The notes: generated by a model from the sequence alone, not told the origin. A stretch of 64,000 nt of DNA from Siphonodentalium dalli (GCA_032622095.1 CP136068.1:6923314-6987313), one strand, 5' to 3'; positions 46,497 through 57,290 are shown, numbered from the stretch's first letter. Program-made: numbers and translations.

Positions 46497-46784
46497 TTAA
46501 TGGCACCTAATCGTATCGTTGTCTCCTAAAATTTTGTGGACCGAACAATGAAGAGCATTATTTTGATAATTCATGTTTCCGATGGGTGGGAACGTAGTGT
46601 GGGGACCGTGGATATAATCTAGGAATCTGGTACTGATATATACGGCGCGGCAATGCCGATAGTTGTGTGGTTTACAATAATTCAAGTGTCCGATGGGTGG
46701 TCGAGTTGGATTGTCTTCATCTAGAAATGATTTACTGATATGACCGTCGCGAATCATATTAAATAAAAGGTCTACCGACCACAA
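46497..46784 (-). CDS. Hypothetical protein or exon with a 34-37-residue internal repeat
   Basis: The 95-residue antisense ORF contains two copies of a motif: ISKSFLDED, PPIGHLNY and HC in the first; ISTRFLDYI, PPIGNMNY and HC in the second. The two PPIG boxes are exactly 111 bp (37 codons) apart, so the duplication keeps frame, and several differences between units are silent (TTT/TTC, TGC/TGT). That is mild evidence for translation. I do not recognise the family. It may be an exon of a larger gene, as no start context or promoter is evident. The DNA around it (46091-46496, 46785-47461) shows nothing else. Confidence 0.35.
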   Translation of the reverse strand: MWSVDLLFNMIRDGHISKSFLDEDNPTRPPIGHLNYCKPHNYRHCRAVYISTRFLDYIHGPHTTFPPIGNMNYQNNALHCSVHKILGDNDTIRCH

Positions 46785-47461
46785 TGTCCATGGAGACGGT
46801 GGCTAACTGAATGATTGGATATGTCCGGAATAAATGTCATCATCCGGAAACCTCAAATGTTGAAAATCAAGAAAATTTGTCAAAATAGGGACCATAATTG
46901 CGGTAGAAAAGATCGGATAAGTCTCGTTTTCGAACTCGTCCAAGATATTTTTTAAAAGCAGCTCTTACGCATAACATTGTTAAAATCGGTTAATAGTTGT
47001 TAAAGTTATTGCGCTAACGAGCTAGAAAAGTCGGCAAAAATGACAAGAACTCGACAAAAATGGTTCCAACCAAACTCAGAATTGCAGGTTCCAACGATGT
47101 TTAATATCTGTGCCAAAGTAACAAAAATAACTGGAAATGGACGGAATATGTACACAGGCTCGGGCTAAAGTTGGGTCCCAGGATGTATGATGGTATGTCC
47201 AAATTGTTTTCTATTAAATATGTATGGCAGTGTGCGTTTTACTCATGGTTTGGACGATGAACCCATTTCTTTGTGATAGATGCCAATATTAATCAATTAA
47301 TTTGCAATTGAGTTAAAGGGAGGTAAAAGCTATTCTGCATCATAAGTTTCAAGATCTATCCAAGTAGACCAACGGAGCGTCGATAAACCTAGCGGTATTT
47401 TCAATTAGGAGATTAATTTCAACAGAACATTGTGTGTCAGTATCTATAGAGTGATTTTTAA

Positions 47462-47920
47462 TCACCTCTCCAATTCTGTTCGCTGGCGATCACAATATGC
47501 CACCAGTCTCATAAGATTAATATATGGATTTCCAGAATAACAGGTGCGCCTTGGGTGGTAAAAGCCTTTTGTATTTATCACATTGAGTGCTTCTTTCAAC
47601 GGTTTACATTTCAACATCAGGCTCCCTTCCTGCTGAAACGTTGACGAGCGACACATACCAATCGATATAGGTATCGCTGGGCATGTATTGACAAGGCTGA
47701 AATATATAGCTCCAGTCTTATAATTGATGCTACGTACACAGAATGACAATGCTTTCATGAAATTCATATCCGATTGATTATTACAATACAAATTGGCATT
47801 GTCTTGGAGAATGACTATATACATATATTGCACATTTTGCTTATAAATGTTGGAATCGTTGTCCGACTTAAGTTGGCTGAATATTAGGCTCAAATAAATT
47901 ACCAGTTTTCCGGGTGACAT
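47462..47920 (-). CDS. Hypothetical secreted cysteine-containing protein
   Basis: From ATG 47920 (antisense) the ORF encodes 152 residues. It begins MSPGKLVIYLSLIFSQLKSD, which resembles a signal peptide. Seven cysteines follow, including SFCVRS, NTCPA, GMCRS, LKCKP, RTCYS and AYCDR. It is the longest open frame in the 46-49 kb stretch and is not made of repeats. A TTTACACTCAGACAG tract just upstream could instead be a splice acceptor, making this an internal or last exon. An open antisense frame at 47982-48293 lies just upstream and might be another exon. I do not recognise either. Confidence 0.35.
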   Translation of the reverse strand: MSPGKLVIYLSLIFSQLKSDNDSNIYKQNVQYMYIVILQDNANLYCNNQSDMNFMKALSFCVRSINYKTGAIYFSLVNTCPAIPISIGMCRSSTFQQEGSLMLKCKPLKEALNVINTKGFYHPRRTCYSGNPYINLMRLVAYCDRQRTELER

Positions 47921-48465
47921 CCTGTCTGAGTGTAAACAAGAAGTCCAGACTGTCACGGTATAATCAACTTGTTTTATAGTATTAGTGTATACTTAATGCA
48001 GATATAAACAAATAAAAATACCGTATACATGAAGATGTTGTCCGTGTGGGATGAGGTGTGTTGACAATTAATTTGGAAATGCCGCGCCACCTCATACATG
48101 TACTATAGGCTATAGTCCCGGCTTTGGCCAATGGGTCGATAGTCGGTGTGACTATACAGAGCGTTTGGGATTTCAAGTGGGTTTCGCTGATCTCCTCGTG
48201 GTATACCTGCCAGTATCTTGGGTTCTGGGACTTCTCTTCCCGATATCGTGACGTCGTATCGTTTATACCACTATGGCAGAAAATCGCCACCATCTGCTCA
48301 TCTGGTATTTAAACAATTAAATCGACAATATGGATAGAGAAACCCCAGATCCATCAGGACCTAATACGTATTTTCAACAACAGACTGGGAGGTGTTACAA
48401 AAAAACAAAGAAATGTTTTTGAAAACCGTTTCGCAGCCCATAAACATGATTACTTAGCTAGAAGC

Positions 48466-49160
48466 ATGGCGGCCTCCCGGGAATCCTTGCATTTTCATGC
48501 GGTGCCACTCGGTGGGCGTCCATGGGACAGGGACGCAACCATATAACCCCTTCCAAATGTTCGATAATTGGGCTGAAGTCGTGCACGGAGCTCAACATTG
48601 CAATTGTTGTTGCTAAATCGGCTGCGTGGCCAGAACCATTGCAGTCACAAGGGAATCCTTACGTGTATATATGGTCGTGCCCATGTCATATATAAGATGC
48701 CCGCTCGGTGGCACCGCACGGAAATGCCAGGATTCCAGGGTGGCCGCCATGGTTCTGGCTACGCAGCCGATTTAGTAACAAAACGTGCTATTTGGTCTCC
48801 ATGCACGAATTCAGACCAATTTTATAATATTTTGAAGGGGCTATATAGTCACGTCCATGTCATATAGATGCCCGCTGGGTGGCACCGCACGAAAATGCAA
48901 GAATTCCCGGGTGGCCGCCATGGATCTGGCTACGCAGCCGATTTAGTATCAAACGGGGCTATTTTGACACTCCATGCACGAATTCAGCCCTATTTTCGAA
49001 AATATGGAATGGGTTATATGGTTGCCTCCCTGTCCTATATAGATGCCCGCTGTGTGGCACCACACGAGTTCAAGGATTCCCTTGTGACTGCCATGGTGCT
49101 GGCCACGCAGTCGATTTAGCAACACAAAATGCAATGTTGAGGTCCATGCACGATACATAT
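48466..49160. repeat. Foldback array: one inverted and three direct ~175-bp units
   Basis: Direct units begin near 48690, 48866 and 49040 with GATGCCCGCTG-GTGGCACC, then GGTGGCCGCCATGG, CTACGCAGCCGATTTAG and CCATGCACGAATTCAG. The 48466-48660 stretch carries the same unit reversed (GGAATCCTTGCATTTTCATG, CTAAATCGGCTGCGTGGCC). The unit is also found at 45.8-46.1 kb. The ORFs at 48598-49181 translate these repeats. Confidence 0.75.
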
Positions 49161-49249
49161 ATCATATTTTTATCAAGGTAAAATGATCACGAAACCGTTG
49201 GGGTTAAACAAAATTAATAATGATTTCCATATTACTACGGGACATTTAC

Positions 49250-49893
49250 TAGGGTTGGGGCAACTGTTCAAAAACTGGTTCCTTGTATACTTTTTAGTAG
49301 AAGCATGGCATGCATATTTTCAACATCGGAAGGGTTGTGATAAAAAAAATGCACTCTATTCCAATGTTTTAATGACACGTGATATCCAAATCCAAGATGG
49401 CTGCCGTCTTAAGCAAAAATCAGGATATTTTCGAGGATTTTTGTGCATGTTTTTGACCAAATCTACCCCAAATAGCCGCCATATATCCCCAAATCATCCG
49501 GTTCACTTGCCTTTATTGTTTCCTGTTCAGTCGAAACAGCAGATGTGCTCAGGAAGGTTGGAGTTAACATTGTGGGTAAAATATAGATTTATAACATTGT
49601 ACGCAAGACCCGATATAGTTGAAAACCGTCATTGTTCATTTTGCCGTTAGAGCTGTATGGCTCGTTAACCTTAATAAATTTTGTTCTATCTCTAACTCTA
49701 TGGTTAATTAACATTCATCAAACATCTTAAAGACAATACAAAGAATGAAATAGATTTCACTAGTGTGGGGGCAACTGTTCAAAAACTGGTTCCTTGTATA
49801 CTTTTCTTAGTATAAGCATGGCATGTGCATTTTCAACATCAGGATGGGTTGTGCTAAATAATTGGACTCTATTCCAATTTTCAATGTCAATCG
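49250..49893 (+). repeat. Direct repeat pair of about 127 bp
   Basis: 49250-49376 and 49764-49893 share GGGGCAACTGTTCAAAAACT, GGTTCCTTGTATACTTTT, AAGCATGGCATG-ATTTTCAACATC and CTCTATTCCAAT. The 155-residue ORF at 49183-49650 spans the first copy and non-coding DNA; I do not support it as a gene. Confidence 0.7.
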
Positions 49894-49918
49894 ACTAATC
49901 TAATGTACAGCATAAGAA

Positions 49919-50425
49919 ACTCATCTGACATCCAAGTATTAAGAATAAAGTTCTTCACCACCCCGCCAACCCACCAACCAATACATAATTTGAGATCGCA
50001 GATTTTTATTTGCAATTCGACTTCCAGTTCTATGAAATGATTGTTTATGAATGAAGGATCGTCTAATCAAATACAAAAAATTAGAAACTGATCTACGTCG
50101 GAGTTTAAAGACAAATGTTATTCGCCACCCCAAGTTTGAAGAATAAAGTTATTCGCCACCCGACCCAATTCAGATCGAAGATTTTTGTTTGCAATTCCAG
50201 TTCTAAAAATGATTGTTTTTGATTGAAGGATTATCTAATATTATGCACAAAATAACAAACTCATATGACATCCAAGTATTGAGAATAAAGTTATTCGATA
50301 CCCCCCCCCCCAGCCCACACACTACATCTTACATAATTTCTTATCGCAGATTTTTGTTCGTAATTCCACTTCCAGTTCTATAAAATGATTGTTTATGATT
50401 GAAGGCGTCTAATCTAATGCACAAA
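49919..50425 (+). repeat. Three tandem ~165-bp units
   Basis: Units near 49919, 50130 and 50268 share GAATAAAGTTATTCGCCACC, GATCGCAGATTTTTGTTTGC, AATTC-ACTTCCAGTTCTA and AAATGATTGTTTATGATTGA. The second is shortened. Each has a C-rich patch after the TTCGCC motif. Confidence 0.7.
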
Positions 50426-50434
50426 TAGTGGGGC

Positions 50435-50535
50435 GGATAGATGACAAAATCGTGCATTTTATGGTAAAAGCACCAAACTTGACACGCATGTACTACATAC
50501 AAAAATAAGACATTTTGGACAGCACACTACATGTA
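50435..50535 (-). repeat. Reverse copy of a dispersed repeat also at 56.6 kb
   Basis: GTGGGGCGGATAGATGACA, AAATCGTGCATTTTATGGTA and AGCACCAAACTTGACACGCA, then ATAAGACATTTT, are the reverse complement of 56610-56700. Diverged relatives are at about 42650-42770 and 54190-54345. Confidence 0.65.
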
Positions 50536-51698
50536 TTTGGTGGTTTGATTGTGTTATTCAATTGTCATTTATACTCCAAGGAATGTACTATTTTAACCTA
50601 CATGCATGGACTGTAGTTATATTTGTTGTTGGTCTTCTCTTTGGCTGTTTTCATTTCATAGTCAGTGATGGTGATATGTGAAACTCAATGTTGCTCATCT
50701 CTCACGATCCAGAACAAATCATTTAGTGAAAATGTATTGCTGTCCCGATTTAAGCAAAACATGCGTCTATGTCTTAGTGCACTTTATTGTATCAAATAAC
50801 TAATATCATGTCATGCCATGTCCCATCCAATTATTTCAATCCGTGTGTGTAGGTTTATACACTGAAAATGTATTTTGAAGATTTAAAATCGGATGGTGGT
50901 CATGTCATTCCCATGTATGGATTTTGTCTTGGAGAGATCAACAGGAAGTTATCGACAAATATAACTGCACTGTGGTTCCCCGTCTGCATTTAAATCGTCA
51001 ATACACCTCTGAAACTGGCTGAAACGGTTTTCATTGTTTTCAAAAATAAAAACACGTTCGATACTAAGTCCCCGGAAGACTGCTAATTTCTGAAGTTGTC
51101 ATATATTACAATCCTACCCCAACAGCGTGAATAACCGTGACAATTGTGTCCTCAAGAACCAAAAAACATTGGAAGGGGGGGGGGGGGGGGCAGTCTTCGA
51201 TTTGTTATTGGTTATGGCACAGTATGGTGTGGACGGCTGTTTCCTAAGTGTTGCAAGTGACACGTTAACGGCTACTCTTTTGGCGGCGATCAGTAGACAC
51301 AAAACAATAAACAAATGTGTTCGTTACAACTTGTTCTATCTAGTTACTTAACCCACAACAGCGGTTCTGGGGTTAGGACGAAAAGTTGCGAACGGACGGA
51401 CAGATAGATAGACAGATCTCATAATATGTCTCTATAAACATACATGTAAACACACCAACTTTTGTCTTTTCGGGTAAAGCATCTTGTGGAATACCACAAA
51501 CAAAGTGGTGAAACTCGCGTCGAGAGACATGTCCTTTGGCAGATTTGTTTAAACGCAGAATAAGAATGGGTTAGTAGTAGGAGTATAGGCAATTTGATCC
51601 TCACTGCCACATATTCACGATCACCTATATTATCTGGCTAATGTCGCTTTTTATCGATCCCGCAGGAAGAGAACTTTTAATGTTTAATTGAAAAACTT
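50536..51698. other. No gene recognised; 16-base G run at 51174
   Basis: The G run at about 51175-51190 could form a quadruplex. Short ORFs on both strands across it are not supported. Nothing else stands out. Confidence 0.4.
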
Positions 51699-52590
51699 TG
51701 AATGAATAACTCGACACGACAAACGCAAAGGGCGCTTACTACCTCCAAGATACACCTGTTGTGTTGTGATGTTGTAGATCGCTCATATGAAGTTGGTGGC
51801 CTTTTGTTGTCGCTCGATTATCGTGAAAGGTCAGATTTGGAGAGTGGTCCAAAATTAGCCTTTAGTTTATCAAACAACGTTCTATCGAAATTAAATTTCT
51901 ATGGGAAATACCATAATGCCTATCGAAGCTCTCCAGGTCTACCTTGATAATGACTTTGCTTAGAATAAACTAGAACAATAAACCGTTAAATTTGCGAAAC
52001 ACAATTAAATTTTCTAGAAGGATGTAGCCTTTATGTCTTTTGCAAAGAAACTGGCTGATATTGACCACTTTTACACACGAATTGGTTCATTATTCTAACA
52101 TCCGATCCAAGACTAACAACTCACAAACTCTAAAATATTTAAAAAAAACGTTGAATGAGTTACTAAACACGACAAGCACAAAGGGCGTTTATTGTCCAAG
52201 ACATACCTGTGTTTTGTGATGTTGTATATGTCTCTTATGAGACTGGTGCCCTTTTTGTCGCTGGATTATCGTGAGAGATCAGAATTGGAGAGGGGTCCAT
52301 AATTAGCCGTTGGTTTATCAAACAACGTTCTATTGACATTAACGTTCTATAGGAAAGGCCATAGTACTCATAGAAGCTCTCCAAATCTACTTGGAAAATT
52401 GCTTTGTCTGGAATAGATTAAACGGTGAAATTTGCGCACAATGGCATTCAAATTTCGAGAAGGATGTAGGCTTATGTCTTTTGCAAAGAAACTGGCTAAT
52501 ATTGACCACTTTTACAAACTAATTGGTTGATCGTTCTAACGTCCGAACCAGTTATTCATGAACTCTAACACATTTGACGAATATGGCATT
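51699..52590 (+). repeat. Tandem duplication of a ~445-bp unit
   Basis: Unit 1 (51699-52145) and unit 2 (52150-52590) share TGAATGA-T-ACT-AACACGACAA, AAGGGCG-TTA, GTGATGTTGTA, TCGCT-GATTATCGTGA, TTTATCAAACAACGTTCTAT, GAAGCTCTCCA, GTCTTTTGCAAAGAAACTGG and ATTGACCACTTTTACA. At roughly 80-85% similarity by eye it is older than the 1,754-bp duplication. The 81-residue ORF at 51702 is not kept in unit 2. Confidence 0.8.
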
Positions 52591-52823
52591 GCATGAGCAT
52601 CCATGTATGCATTTCCAATGGCATAGCGTCCAATTAGAACATAAACATAAAACGGATTTAGTTGTAAGCTAATATATATGTCGGAAGTGATTTCAATGTT
52701 CAATAAATATTATGATTATGTATATATATCCACAGGTTTATAATTATGATGACTAGTACACTTGCTTTAATACATAATGCTATCATGAGAATGAGTATCG
52801 ATGAGCATGCCAAGCACAATTAG

Positions 52824-53228
52824 TTGCCATCGATAGCAACATCCGGTAAATTCGCCTCTTATCGTATTATCAAGACCTCATGTGAACGAGAAAGTTACCT
52901 ATCAATAACAAACCACCGGGTCGTGCAAAGCATCCTTCTTTTCCGAACGAGGAACCATAGACTCTCAATTGAATATGGCACGTGGACCAATGCCCCATAT
53001 TCGGATAGATTATGTGCCCTCTGCAACTCAGAAATATGCGACGAGTATCATGTAATCCTTAAATGTATTGAACCCCAAGACATACACGTACAATACCTGG
53101 GGCCATACTATTATCGGAAACCAAACGCTAACAAGTTAGCAGCACTATTCAATAACCACAACAGAAGAATTACCAAGAATCTCTCAGTTTTTATAAAAAA
53201 GGTCATTGATATATTTCGGAACTCTTGA
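52824..53228 (+). pseudogene. 5'-truncated LINE: C-terminal CCHC domain
   Basis: The ORF reads FASYRIIKTSCERESYLSIT, FRTRNHRLSIEYGTWT and DRLCALCNSEICDEYHVILK followed by Cys: C-x2-C-x7-H-x4-C, the C-terminal knuckle of many non-LTR retrotransposons. The tail ends FIKKVIDIFRNS with TGA at 53226-53228. No reverse transcriptase lies upstream, as expected for a 5'-truncated insertion. The AT- and CT-rich DNA to about 53650 may be its 3' UTR. It is a different family from the 28-31 kb LINE, whose knuckle spacing differs. Confidence 0.75.
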
Positions 53229-53649
53229 GATAGCATTTTCGGACAAACAAGTAACCCCCCCTTCAAAATATACCGTTATAATATACTTGTTTCTTACACA
53301 TGCACCAACATTTTATGAAGAAGGACCCCAACACCAACACAATCGTTTATGGCTGCAGATGCGCTTATTTGATAAGCACAACAAGTAATACAATCTGATT
53401 CCTCTTGAGGCTTAATCACTTAAACCATTCAAAATCCATATCCATTGACCGAACACGCAACCATTACGCCGAAATTAATAACAATAACCCTATATATCTA
53501 TCAGACAAAATATAAATATAAAAGAAGCATCTTTCCCTTCCCGCGCTCTCTCTCCATTCTACATCTATATACGTTGTATTTCACTCTATATTATCTCTCT
53601 CTACGTCTGTCTTACATATAATGTTTGTGTTCTATTGAAATAGTGTTCA

Positions 53650-54853
53650 ACTATCCTTTCCCAGTGTTCAGTCAGTCGAATTTTTCAAAGCAATCAAACA
53701 GAAACAAAAGGCCCATTGCCTATTTTAAAAAAAACTTAATGTCGTTATCGCGATATATAACTAGAACAAACGTCGACCGATTTGATGCATAGTTGATAAA
53801 CGGATTTTTCATAGCAACATCTCGGTCGTTCTCGCAAAACGGATGTTTTACCTGAGATATGGATTTTAAATTGTGTACTTGAGTAATCCCAGGGCGACAA
53901 CTTTAAAGCACTTCAACTAAACTGATCCCTGTTCTACGACAATATCTGGAAATAAATAAAAACATCGATACTCAACTGTTGTTAAATATATATTATTATT
54001 ATTATTGGCGTACATGCGTCCTATTACCATACTGTTGGGCCCAGTTGGGGATAGCATTTTGAATCTACCCATATATAAAATTGATATGTTCTTACAAGTA
54101 TATGACCCAATCAAAATAGATGCACAGCGAACATATTTTTTGAGGTTTCTGGTCATTAGCAATACATAATGGATATAGTATGACAAACAACATGTGATTC
54201 ACCAAAACGGTTGCCATGCCAACGGTGTACGTTATTCGGATCATATCCAAAATGATATATAATGGTGTGATATACATGTGTGCCAACTGCGATGCTTTTA
54301 TCATAACATTGACGATTGTGTCCTCTTTCCACCCAACTAATGGTGTGGCCATTGTCTATCGGGAAGAGCAATATCTAATTTTAAGGGTCGCCAATTGGCC
54401 TGGTCACATATTTCGTAAAATCTCTCACACAAGTAACAATCAGCCTATGGATAAGATATGTATCTCAACATAAAGGCTATGATCTCCAGAATGTAAAAAA
54501 GATCAATATGATGCAATAAATTGAGAAAGGTTCCTCATAAAGACAAATAATAGCACATGAAGTGATAAAACACTTGACCTTTCAGTCACCTTGACTCTTG
54601 AGATCAGTGCTGGAGGTTCGTCTCGGAGAATGTATGCATGCAAGTATTATTATATAACCATATCGACCAACAAGTCCACCGTTGTCACTAAAATAATTCA
54701 CATATGATCATTTTCCAGAATTCTCAGATTCCACATACTGTTGCTATGGTAACGCCATTTTTTAGGCTACTAATCGATAAGAAGCTTAACCCATTTTGTT
54801 ATACAAATGACAGGCTACTATGAAGAAAGTTGGAGTGTGACATGGACCGATCT
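53650..54853. other. Non-coding; one diverged dispersed repeat
   Basis: 54190-54345 (CGGTTGCCATGCCAAC, GATCATATCCAAAATGATAT, GACGATTGTGTCCTCTTTCC) is a diverged relative of 56560-56710. Overlapping short ORFs on both strands at 53917-54473 are not supported. Confidence 0.45.
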
Positions 54854-54866
54854 TCCTGGAGCATCC
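54854..54866. repeat. Left 13-bp target-site duplication of the SINE
   Basis: TCCTGGAGCATCC directly precedes the SINE and is repeated directly after its tail at 55178-55190. Confidence 0.93.
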
Positions 54867-55177
54867 GGAGCCTCGGTGGCTCAATCGGTTATGGGTACAA
54901 CTCCAAGCCGTTTCGCCATCCAGCGTTGGCGATAAGGGTTCAAATGCTCATGTTTCCGTCGTGGACTTTGTAGCTCGAAATCGTTATCTGGTGGAGTTAC
55001 CAGTTACTCGCCGATGGCCGGTGGTTTGCCGCACATGGTTGACGAGTTTATCAGTCATTGAAATCACTGTTAGATTAGTCGCAAGTGTGCGGATTCCTCC
55101 ACCACTAAAACTGGCAATGTCGTGATATGGCCTTAGTTGTTAAAGCGACAATAAACCCCAATCAATCAATCAATCAA
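54867..55177 (+). mobile_element. tRNA-derived SINE, full length
   Basis: The 311-bp insertion starts GGAGCCTCGGTGGCTCAATC, which contains a polymerase III A box (TGGCTCAATCGG), and has a B box (GGGTTCAAATGC) about 55 bases later, as in a tRNA-derived head. The body follows, then GCGACAATAAACCCC and a tail of (AATC) repeats. A perfect 13-bp duplication flanks it, the mark of LINE-driven retroposition. The (AATC)n tail suggests mobilisation by a LINE with the same 3' end, which is not identified in this window. The head is too changed to serve as a tRNA. Confidence 0.93.
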
Positions 55178-55190
55178 TCCTGGAGCATCC
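55178..55190. repeat. Right 13-bp target-site duplication of the SINE
   Basis: TCCTGGAGCATCC matches 54854-54866 exactly. Confidence 0.93.
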
Positions 55191-55303
55191 AAAGGTTGCC
55201 AAGAAGTATTGCGATGTGGTTGCAAGAATGGATGAAAAAACAATTGCAAATTCTCGAGGGCATCATTACGCTGTACTGCTCTATGCAGTTGCAATTGCAA
55301 ATA

Positions 55304-55459
55304 CAGTAATGCCCTAAGTTATCGACCCCTTAACCACATCAGAATTGTGGGTAATTTTCAGGATTTAGTCGAAAATAAATATCCATGTTTCCGACTAAAT
55401 CCTGGAAGTTACCCATAATTCTGCTGTGGTTAGGATGTCGATTACTTAAGGCATTACTG
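55304..55459. mobile_element. Palindromic MITE with TA duplication (Tc1/mariner-like)
   Basis: The ends CAGTAATGCCCTAAGTTATC and GATTACTTAAGGCATTACTG are inverted and flanked by TA on both sides (55302-55303, 55460-55461). The whole 156 bp is an imperfect hairpin with central arms TCAGGATTTAGTCG and CGACTAAATCCTGG. TA duplication fits Tc1/mariner. A longer relative lies at 38983-39645. Confidence 0.85.
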
Positions 55460-55461
55460 TA

Positions 55462-56559
55462 AGTGTTGCCAAAAGTGACATGTATGCAAGTTTGTCCAAC
55501 TCTTTAGGGTGCGTTCACACAACTAGCAGAATTGACTGGCGATTTGTCATGAATTATTCATACTTGACTATACATTGCACATTCTTGAATGCCACTTATC
55601 GCAGAATGAGTGTCTTCGACTGTTTTATCTTATATTGGAGCGCCGAAATGCCACGAGTTATTGCATGATTGATTCTCATAATATATTAGAATCAAATGTT
55701 TTAGCACACTTCAGTTGCATAACAACTATATAGGCAATTACATATATCTCACGATATTGCTATTGCAAATGTAAACAATTCATATCATACCTTGTCGCAC
55801 ATAATTCGCACCTACGCTCGTAATAAAAACATTTGTTTACCTCTATTTTGAAGAATTATAGTTAATATCATAAATATGTAAACTTTGCGGTACTTGTATG
55901 TTCCGCATATAATACCACAATGATGAACAGCTTGTCAAATTGTGAGTAAGTGTTATTATAGCTGCACAAAGGTAATCGGGTAGCTCCATAGCAACGGTTG
56001 CCAAGCAGTTTTGTACTAGACCAATATTGTCCACACACACTCGCTAAAATGATATGATATAAAGTTAACGCGGAAGATTGTCATAATCAACTTCCAGATA
56101 GTTTTATATCATAGAAATGCTTCTCGTGTCATTGTAACCATCAATTATAGTAATCAAAACAAACAACCCATTGTTTTGTTTTTTTGCATTATATTTACGC
56201 TATTCCATCATCTTCTGGCCTATAATTTTTGTTTTGCAATCCTTAGAATTGTTATATATATACAGAGTGACTTATCAGTTTATATTTTCTTGTCAAAGTA
56301 CATTTTATAATAAAAAATGTACACGCATCTCAATAAAATGTCGATACACGCAGCCAATAATAGGAACTTTCAAACAAATGGGGGCCACTTTATCCGCCAT
56401 TTTGATTCTCCCCAACTATAACGGACACATGAGTCAATTAATATATAGCCTGATCCCTTTTCAGTACAAATAGGTACATAAAACATTGTTTTTCGATCAG
56501 AAACTGAGTCATAACGATGCATACCTGTTGGGATTGAGAGAAAAACAAGATTTGTTGTC
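55462..56559. other. No gene recognised
   Basis: Short ORFs at 55480-55668, 55843-56040 (antisense) and 56171-56473 have no recognisable motifs. Nothing else is visible. Confidence 0.4.
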
Positions 56560-56710
56560 AAAACGGTTGCCATGGCAACCATGGGCATTCTCCAGCTTGG
56601 CATGATATCAAAAATGTCTTATTTTTATATGTAGTACATGCGTGTCAAGTTTGGTGCTTTTACCATAAAATGCACGATTGTGTCATCTATCCGCCCCACT
56701 AATATAACTG
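56560..56710 (+). repeat. Dispersed repeat with GGTTGCCATGGCAACC core
   Basis: It begins AAAACGGTTGCCATGGCAAC, a perfect 16-bp dyad (GGTTGCCATGGCAACC), and runs through GCATGATATCAAAAATGTC and AAAATGCACGATTGTGTC to CCGCCCCACT. The 3' part is repeated in reverse at 50435-50535; diverged copies are at 42.65-42.77 kb and 54.2 kb. Confidence 0.65.
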
Positions 56711-57290
56711 CGTTATTGCAGCCCTGACAGAGTGCTACATACAAGACGTTTATCCATGTCTACTTAATGAAAGTATATAGTTCTGTCGAAATCTGGCAAA
56801 AAATGTGACCTTGCATCATTAACCCCAAATCTGTGGCGGTTTTTCATCCTATGTACTGAAGCTTCGTGACATGTACCGAAGCTTCGTGACATGTCAGAAC
56901 GCCAAGAATATACCCCATCGGGACATCAAATGGTATCAAACGTGGATAAAAATACAAGCCATCTATGCAAATAATTATAGTGATACTTGTTTTAGGGGGT
57001 AGCAGGAAGACAGCCCGATAGGGCTAGGCTAACCCCAACAATATATACAGCATTTATATGATTATATGTTACTGTCATTGTATTATTGATGTGTATATTG
57101 TAAATAAATTATCCTATCCTAAACGTTGAATGGTCACCATAAATCTCGATATTAGTCATTTCAGACAATAATTATCATAGCATTATATATTACCCATCGA
57201 GAAATACGTCAACATGACACACTATATTACACCCACTCCTATATAACTGCGTCATCCCTGACACAGGCTGCATATACAAAGTTTATCCAT
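56711..57290 (+). repeat. Third copy of the ~350-bp repeat, split by a LINE tail
   Basis: 56817-56943 and 57121-57250 match 42427-42620 (CTGTGGCGGTTTTTCATCC, GAAGCTTCGTGACATGT, GTTGAATGGTCACCATAAA, TATTACACCCAC). The homology is interrupted exactly between 56943 and 57121. Confidence 0.75.
56944..57120 (+). mobile_element. 5'-truncated LINE 3' end (177 bp) with 6-bp duplication
   Basis: The insert contains CCCGATAGGGCTAGGCTAACC and an AT-rich part, and ends AATAAATTATCCTATCCT, a short tandem-repeat tail typical of CR1-like LINEs. AAACGT flanks it at 56938-56943 and 57121-57126. The uninterrupted form, ATCAAACGTTGAACGG, is present at about 42506, giving the pre-insertion site. Confidence 0.85.

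Noticed and set aside
49183-49650. A 155-residue ORF as a gene
   Set aside because: It runs through a non-coding repeat whose second copy (49764-49893) does not keep the frame.
54867-54950. A functional tRNA gene
   Set aside because: A and B boxes are present, but the cloverleaf stems do not pair convincingly, and the unit is flanked by a retroposition duplication and tail.
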